64,000 bases of DNA from JAJDTQ01 sp965204235 (lineage in GTDB: Bacteria > Desulfobacterota > Binatia > UBA9968 > JAJDTQ01). How positions within the stretch are numbered: position 1 is the stretch's first letter; every line of letters starts with the position of its first letter. The translations under genes and the position numbers were made by a program. Of the stretch, positions 59,152-64,000 are shown piece by piece. Where the stretch lies: assembly GCA_965204235.1 (NCBI GenBank), contig OZ241979.1:1-64000 (forward strand). Direction: 5' to 3'. Below the pieces are notes generated by a model, which made no database searches, was not told where the DNA came from, and worked only from the letters and a program-made list of their open reading frames with translations.

Positions 59152-60067
59152 AGCGGATGCGGGGGTCGATGCAGGCGTACAGGACGTCCACCAGCAGGTT
59201 GGCCGCCAGTATGATGGCGGACACCAGCAGCACCACGCCCTGGATCACCGGATAGTCGCGCCACTGGACCGCCTCGAAGGCGAGCCGCCCGATGCCCGGC
59301 CAGGCGAACACGGTCTCCACCACCACGCTTCCCGCCATCAGTATGCCGAAGTAGAAGCCCACGAAGGTCACCACCGGGATCAGCGCGTTCCGGAAGGCGT
59401 GCTTCCAGGTCACCACCGGTTCGGCCAGCCCCTTGAGGCGCGCGAACTTGACGTACTCGCTGTCCAGCACGTCCAGCATGGAGCCCCGCAGCAGCCGCAC
59501 CACCCCCGCCAGCATGAAGCCGAAGAGGCCCAGGGTCACCGCGGGCAGGACGTAGGACGCAAGGCCTTCCTTGCGGCCTGCGGGCAGGAGGTCCAGGTTC
59601 ACGGCGAACACCGAGATCAGCACGATGCCGGCCCAGAACGTGGGCACGGACTGGCCGAAGAGGGCCGCGGTGCGCGCGCCCACGTCCCAGAGCCCGCCCT
59701 TCCGGGTCGCTGCCGCCACCCCCAGGGGCAGGGCCAGCAGCAGGGCCATGCCGGTGGAGAGGCACACCAGCTTGAGGGTGTTGGGAAGCCGTTGGCCGAT
59801 GAGCAGGGCCACCGGCTTCTTCGTCCGTATGGAGGCGCCCAGGTCCGCTGCCAAAAGGCTCCGGACGAACCGGGCGTACTGGACGTACACGGGCCGGTCG
59901 AGCCCGAGCTCCCGGCTCATCTCGTTGCGGAGGTCGGCCGAAGCGTCGATGGGCAGCATCACGTCCAGGGGGTTTCCCGTGAGCCGCGCCAGCGCGAACA
60001 CCAGCAGGCTGATCACCAGGAGGGTGACGAGGCACTGGACCAGCCTGCCGGCAATGTAACGCTGCAT
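59144..60067 (-). CDS. Dipeptide-type ABC transporter permease (DppB-like)
   Basis: A 307-residue permease starting MQRYIAGRLVQCLVTLLVIS, the typical DppB N-terminal helix. The periplasmic loop has GLDRPVYVQYARFV, and the EAA loop is ARLKGLAEPVVTWKHAFRNA. GSVVVETVFAWPGIGRL near the end is a strong family motif. It follows the binding-protein gene by 39 bases. Confidence 0.93.
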   Translation of the reverse strand: MQRYIAGRLVQCLVTLLVISLLVFALARLTGNPLDVMLPIDASADLRNEMSRELGLDRPVYVQYARFVRSLLAADLGASIRTKKPVALLIGQRLPNTLKLVCLSTGMALLLALPLGVAAATRKGGLWDVGARTAALFGQSVPTFWAGIVLISVFAVNLDLLPAGRKEGLASYVLPAVTLGLFGFMLAGVVRLLRGSMLDVLDSEYVKFARLKGLAEPVVTWKHAFRNALIPVVTFVGFYFGILMAGSVVVETVFAWPGIGRLAFEAVQWRDYPVIQGVVLLVSAIILAANLLVDVLYACIDPRIRYA

Positions 60068-60106
60068 GGAACGCCCGGGGGTCGGCGCGCGCGGCCTCTC
60101 CCGCGG

Positions 60107-61735
60107 CTACCGGGCCGGAACCGCGGTGGCCAGGCTGGGCTCGATGTACCCCCGGTGCGGCCGCAGCCGTATGTCGGCCACCCGGTTCCCGTATGCCCAG
60201 AGGATCCCCTTCACGTCGGCGATGGGCACGCCCCGGTAGTCGCGGTGGAGGACCTCATAAGCCCTGGCCACCTGGGAGGCGATGCCGTCGATGGAGGCTT
60301 CCCCCGCGGCCGCCCTGGCGATGTCGTCCACGTTGTCCGCCAGCTTGATGATCTTGCCGCTCAGGCTCCACCATATGCGCAGGTCGTCGGAGCCGTTGAG
60401 GCGCCCGGTGGTGGCGAAGGTCCCGGCCTGGCCGATGATCCGGGGAGACTGGGGAGTGGCGATGTAGAGCGGACGGAACGCGCCGATGTCGGTGGGCACG
60501 ATGCTCGTCTTCACGCCGACGGCCTCCCAGAACCCGGCCACCACTTCGGCCAGTTGCCGGTACTGGGTGAAGCCCCCCGTGGGCAGCGCGAACAGCTTGA
60601 TGGAGAAGCCGTTGGGGTAACCGGCCTCGGCCAGCAGCTTCCCGGCTTGCGCCGGGTCGTAGGGGTACGGCTCCAGGTCCGCGGGGAACCCGATGGAGAT
60701 GGGAGACACGGGGAACACGGCCGCGGGCCTGGCCTTGCCGTGGAACAGGGTCTGCACGATCGCTTCCCTGTCGATGGCCAGGTTCAACGCCCGGCGCACC
60801 CGGACGTCCCCGGTGGGACCGGCTTCCTTGCGGTAGGTGCCGTAGAGGTGGATGCGCACGGACGTGGGCTGGGGGTCCTCGGCGATCCCGAACCCCGCCT
60901 TGGCCATCTCCGGCACCTCGTCGAGGGAGATCCGCGCCACGTCCACCTGGCCGGTCTTCAGCATGGCCACGCGGGTGGAGACCTCGGGCACCAGCAGCAC
61001 CCTCAGGCGGTCGAACCGGGGCGCCCCACGCCAGTGGCCCTCCACGGCCTCGAACTCGATGAAGTTGCCCACCTCGTGCTCGACGAACTTCCAGGCACCG
61101 GAGCCCACGGGCTTCTGCGCGAACCCGTCCCAACCCACCTTCTCCACGTAGGCCTTGGGCAGCACGATGCCCTCGATGCCGGGCTGGTTGGACACGTCGT
61201 AGGGGAACGTGGGCCAAGGTCTTGCGGTGACGACCTCGAACGTGCGGCGGTCCAACACCCGGACGTCCCGGATGCCCTTGCGGAACTGCCGCACCCGCGA
61301 GCTCTTGGCCTCGGGCCGGCGGAAACCCTCCATGAGGGTGAACCGCACGTCCTCCGCGGTCATCTCGCTGCCGTCGTGGAACCCGACCCCCGGCCTCAAC
61401 CGGAAGGTCCACGAAAGCCCGTCCGCGGCCGGCTTCCAGCTCAGGGCCAGTCCCGGAGTGAGCTTACCGTCGGCGTCCACCTCGGTGAGCCAGTCCCACA
61501 GCGGACCCACCAGCCCCAGGGACGCGCTGATGGACGTGCGCGTGGGGTCCATGGACTCCTCGCCGAAGTTGCCCGCGGCGTACCGCAGGGTGCTTTCGGC
61601 CGCATGGGCCATCGGCCCCGCCAGCCAAGTCCCGGATCCGGACGGCGGTTGCCAGGACGCCGCCAGCAAGGCCAGCGGAAGAGCCTGGACCAGGAGTCGA
61701 AAGAGCCTTCTGGAAGCGTTCGAAGCGTGCAACAT
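60107..61735 (-). CDS. Dipeptide-type ABC transporter substrate-binding protein (family 5)
   Basis: A 542-residue periplasmic protein. The signal peptide (RLFRLLVQALPLALLAASW, AHA-A cleavage near residue 45) is followed by TLRYAAGNFGEESMDP and the SBP-5 signature region TPGLALSWKPAADGLSWTFR. VRRALNLAIDREAIVQ is typical of the second lobe. ATG 61735 (MLHASNASRR) is preferred, with GGAGGGGAC upstream. It heads the operon with both permeases. The ligand could be a peptide, opine or other small molecule. Confidence 0.92.
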   Translation of the reverse strand: MLHASNASRRLFRLLVQALPLALLAASWQPPSGSGTWLAGPMAHAAESTLRYAAGNFGEESMDPTRTSISASLGLVGPLWDWLTEVDADGKLTPGLALSWKPAADGLSWTFRLRPGVGFHDGSEMTAEDVRFTLMEGFRRPEAKSSRVRQFRKGIRDVRVLDRRTFEVVTARPWPTFPYDVSNQPGIEGIVLPKAYVEKVGWDGFAQKPVGSGAWKFVEHEVGNFIEFEAVEGHWRGAPRFDRLRVLLVPEVSTRVAMLKTGQVDVARISLDEVPEMAKAGFGIAEDPQPTSVRIHLYGTYRKEAGPTGDVRVRRALNLAIDREAIVQTLFHGKARPAAVFPVSPISIGFPADLEPYPYDPAQAGKLLAEAGYPNGFSIKLFALPTGGFTQYRQLAEVVAGFWEAVGVKTSIVPTDIGAFRPLYIATPQSPRIIGQAGTFATTGRLNGSDDLRIWWSLSGKIIKLADNVDDIARAAAGEASIDGIASQVARAYEVLHRDYRGVPIADVKGILWAYGNRVADIRLRPHRGYIEPSLATAVPAR

Positions 61736-61971
61736 GGGTAGTCCCCTCCCGTACAGAGAGTTCGGAGGAACGGCCGCGCCTTCTCGCCCAAGCTCGATAC
61801 GCCCGCACTCTACTCCCGATGAAGTCGCCGGTGCAACCCGGAATCCAGCGCCAAAAGGCATGTAGCTGATGGCGTAGTCCAGCTTCTCGATCAGGGTGGC
61901 GATGTGGGCCGCTCAGGGGCTAAACTGAACCGGTCCGGGAAACCCGTCCGCTCCGACCGAGGCTTCCCCAC

Positions 61972-62727
61972 ATGCACATGGAGACCCTGTTCATCATTTT
62001 CGTCGCGCTGGCCGCGGGCGCGTTCTCCAAGGGCGCCACGGGCATGGGCCTGCCGCTCATCGCGGTCCCCATCATGGCGGGTTTCCTGGGCGCACAGCAG
62101 GCGGTCATCGTCATCACCATCCCCAACATGGTGAGCAACTTCTGGGTGGCGTGGTCCTACCGGTCCGGGGTCCACGGCGTTCCCGGCCTCTTGTGGGCGC
62201 TCCTGTCCGGGGCGGTGGGCGTCGCCGCGGGCACGTGGTTCCTGGCCACCTCGGACGAGCGCATGCTGAACCTCGTGCTGGCGGCGTGCGTGGGCGCCTA
62301 CCTGGCGCTCCTGGCCTTCCGGATCGAGGTCCGCTTCACCGGCAGGCTGGGGCGCGTGCTCTCGCCCCTCATCGCTGCCGCGGCAGGGGTCTCCCAGGGG
62401 GCCGCGGGCATGTCCAGCGCGGTGGTGGCGGCATGGGTGCACGCCTTCCGGCTGGAGAAGGAAGCCTACATCTTCGCGGTATCCACCATGTTCCTGGGCC
62501 TGACCGTCATGCACTTCCTCTTCGTGGCGGCCGCGGGGCTGTTCGACCCGCAGCGTCTCGGCCAGGGCGCGCTCGCGCTCGTTCCCATCGCGATCTTCCT
62601 GCCCCTGGGCATGCGGGTGACCCGCTACATCGGCAAGGAGTGGTTCAACCGCGTCATCGTGGGTCTGATCGTGGTGATGGAGGTCAAGCTCTTGTGGCAG
62701 GGGGCCGCGGCTTACTGGAAGCCTTGA
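61972..62727 (+). CDS. TSUP family (TauE/SafE) permease
   Basis: A 251-residue membrane protein with about eight helices and the TSUP duplicated pattern: GAFSKGATGMGLPLIAVPIM in the first half and AAAGVSQGAAGMSSAVVAAW in the second. TSUP proteins move sulfite, sulfoacetate or other organosulfur or C2 compounds across the inner membrane; the direction and substrate are unknown. It is divergent from the binding-protein gene across a 236-base gap in which no operator was recognised. Confidence 0.9.
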   Translation: MHMETLFIIFVALAAGAFSKGATGMGLPLIAVPIMAGFLGAQQAVIVITIPNMVSNFWVAWSYRSGVHGVPGLLWALLSGAVGVAAGTWFLATSDERMLNLVLAACVGAYLALLAFRIEVRFTGRLGRVLSPLIAAAAGVSQGAAGMSSAVVAAWVHAFRLEKEAYIFAVSTMFLGLTVMHFLFVAAAGLFDPQRLGQGALALVPIAIFLPLGMRVTRYIGKEWFNRVIVGLIVVMEVKLLWQGAAAYWKP

Positions 62728-62750
62728 CGCCGCCGGTCCGCGCCGCGCGC

Positions 62751-62828
62751 GCTCCCGCGGGTCAGCCGCGTCACCCTGCTGCGGGACGGGCGCGTGGTCC
62801 GCGCCGTGCGCTCCCGCGGGTCAGCCGG
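62751..62828. repeat. Short direct repeat at the argC 3' end
   Basis: CGCTCCCGCGGGTCAGCCG occurs at about 62751 and again at about 62810, where it includes the argC stop. It looks like a small local duplication of the gene end. Confidence 0.55.
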
Positions 62829-63780
62829 GCAGGTGCGCGGCCTCGGGGAGTCCGAGCATCAGGTTCATGTTCTGTATGGCCGCGCCGCAGGCGCCCTTGC
62901 CCAGGTTGTCGAGGATGGCCACCAGCAGCGTGTGGCCGGAAGGGTGGGGCGCTACGTGGAGTTCCACGGCGTTGGTGTCGTTGCAGGCCCGGGGGTCGAA
63001 GCTGTGCTCGTGGACCTCCCGCGGGTCCGGGTGGTGGACCACACGCACGAAGGGTTCGCCGTCGTAGCGCTCCCGGAGGCAGTCCGGGATCGCCGCGGCG
63101 TTGCTCCCCGGGGGCGTCATCCCGAGATGGAGCGGCACCTCCACCCGCATGCCGCAGCGGAACGGTCCCACCGCGGGCACGAACAGCGGCTCCGCGGCGA
63201 GGCCGCTGTAGGCCATCATCTCGGGGACGTGCTTGTGCCGCGCGCCCAGGGAGTAGGGCGCCTCGTAGGGCAGCGAGCGCAAGCCCGCGTCCGCGCCCTC
63301 CCATTTCTCGATCAGCCCCCGCCCGCCGCCCGAGTAGCCCGAGAGGGCGTGGATGGAGACGGGGGCGTCCCGGGACAGCAGTCCCGCGTCCACCAGCGGC
63401 CGGGTCAGGAGGAGGAACGCCGACGGGTAACATCCGGGGTTGGCCACGAAGCGCGCCTCGCGGATGGCCTCGCGCCGGGCCGCATCGAGCTCCGGGAGCC
63501 CGTAGGTCCACCCGCGGGCGACCCGGTGGGCGGTGCTGGCGTCGATGAGGCGGGTCCCGCACGCCTGAGCCCACTCCGCGGCTTCCCGGGCCGCGTCGTC
63601 AGGCAGGCACAGGATGGTCAGGTCCGAGTCTTGCATGGCCCCGCGCCGGGCCGCGTCGTCCTTGCGCCGGCCCTCGTCCAGCACGGACAATTCGATGTCG
63701 CCGCGCCCCGCGAGCCATTCGCGTATGCGCAGTCCCGTGGTGCCCGCGTGGCCATCTATGTAAACTTTGGGCAGCGTCAT
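62821..63780 (-). CDS. argC: N-acetyl-gamma-glutamyl-phosphate reductase, type 2
   Basis: A 319-residue NADPH-dependent reductase of arginine biosynthesis. The cofactor loop is GHAGTTG (10-16) and the active-site cysteine is C117 in ANPGCYPS. GYSGGGRGLIEKW and HKHVPEM follow. The length and sequence fit the shorter AGPR type 2 group. The start MTLPKVYIDG at 63780 is at the domain edge; in-frame upstream sequence extends into the 112-bp element and is not homologous. Confidence 0.94.
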   Translation of the reverse strand: MTLPKVYIDGHAGTTGLRIREWLAGRGDIELSVLDEGRRKDDAARRGAMQDSDLTILCLPDDAAREAAEWAQACGTRLIDASTAHRVARGWTYGLPELDAARREAIREARFVANPGCYPSAFLLLTRPLVDAGLLSRDAPVSIHALSGYSGGGRGLIEKWEGADAGLRSLPYEAPYSLGARHKHVPEMMAYSGLAAEPLFVPAVGPFRCGMRVEVPLHLGMTPPGSNAAAIPDCLRERYDGEPFVRVVHHPDPREVHEHSFDPRACNDTNAVELHVAPHPSGHTLLVAILDNLGKGACGAAIQNMNLMLGLPEAAHLPG

Positions 63781-63853
63781 GGCGATCCGACGGTCGTTGT
63801 CCCGTGTCGCCTTGGAACCTAACAGATTCCTTTCGATATTGGCATACGGCTTC

Positions 63854-63965
63854 AGGGACCTCTGATCCACTCCGGCTCGAGGCGTCTCTCCCCATGGGAA
63901 AGCGCGTCCTTCGACTCCGCTACGCTACGCTCAGGACGAACGGGGGCAATCGTTCAGGGTTTCCT
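63854..63965 (+). repeat. 112-bp MITE-like element, copy I
   Basis: Full length, AGGGACCTCTGATCCACTCC to GTTCAGGGTTTCCTTT, upstream of argC. The remaining 35 bases to the window edge show no feature. Confidence 0.8.
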
Positions 63966-64000
63966 TTACGGTTCATCACGGATATTGTTAGGGTGGCTCT

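Noticed and set aside
59078..61741. Long open frame on plus strand opposite the ABC permease and binding-protein genes
   Set aside because: Histidine/glycine-rich antisense shadow; the minus-strand frames carry clear permease and SBP motifs.

Overview
The window is GC-rich bacterial DNA from a Gram-negative organism. It carries TRAP, tripartite tricarboxylate (TTT) and dipeptide-type ABC importers with periplasmic binding proteins, a lipoprotein, and a protein with an autotransporter-type outer-membrane barrel. There is no rRNA and no phylogenetic marker beyond gltX and argC. The many amidohydrolase-2, Asp/Glu-racemase-like, luciferase-like and solute-binding genes recall uncultured soil, marine or sponge-associated lineages (Tectomicrobia, Desulfobacterota or Proteobacteria-like). 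That placement is inference only.

Layout. 1-3.3 kb: end of a maleate-isomerase-like gene, a DMT exporter, gltX, tRNA-Ser and tRNA-Arg. 3.4-8.2 kb: dienelactone hydrolase, M1 aminopeptidase, alpha/beta hydrolase, a small monooxygenase-like protein. 8.3-14.5 kb: tctCAB importer, a ThDP enzyme and a LigA/LigB ring-cleavage dioxygenase pair, a plausible aromatic or carboxylic acid catabolic set. 14.6-18.3 kb: an IclR regulator divergent from a dctPQM TRAP importer, with a palindromic operator-like region between them. 18.2-26.2 kb: a rearranged accessory region. A cassette (coiled-coil membrane protein plus lipoprotein) occurs twice, and each copy is flanked by direct duplications of host sequence (277 bp and 1.33 kb). 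26.4-36.2 kb: a large polytopic membrane protein, FAD and luciferase-like monooxygenases, a MoxR/VWA pair, a cytidylate-kinase-like protein with a C-terminal BON domain, a MocA-like nucleotidyltransferase and a solute-binding-like protein. 36.6-39.4 kb: a toxin-antitoxin-rich island with a broken higB, higA, hicAB and two copies of a HEPN-like/small-protein module. 39.4-42.9 kb: an autotransporter-like surface protein behind a C19 tract. 43-48.5 kb: a degenerate HAD-like protein, tandem DUF427, rhodanese-MoeB and two amidohydrolases. 48.5-53.2 kb: tandemly duplicated large membrane proteins. 53.2-64 kb: racemase-like proteins, another amidohydrolase, a dipeptide-type ABC importer, a TSUP permease and argC.

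Themes. First, two surface proteins are interrupted at long G/C homopolymers (G28 and C19). Each returns to frame with a one-base change, which fits phase variation. Second, a 112-bp MITE-like repeat with about 18-bp terminal inverted repeats is dispersed through the window (four copies exactly 112 bp long) and lies at rearrangement boundaries. Third, there is local paralogue expansion: four amidohydrolases plus fragments, three racemase-like proteins and three large membrane proteins. No CRISPR array, transposase, integrase or phage gene was seen.
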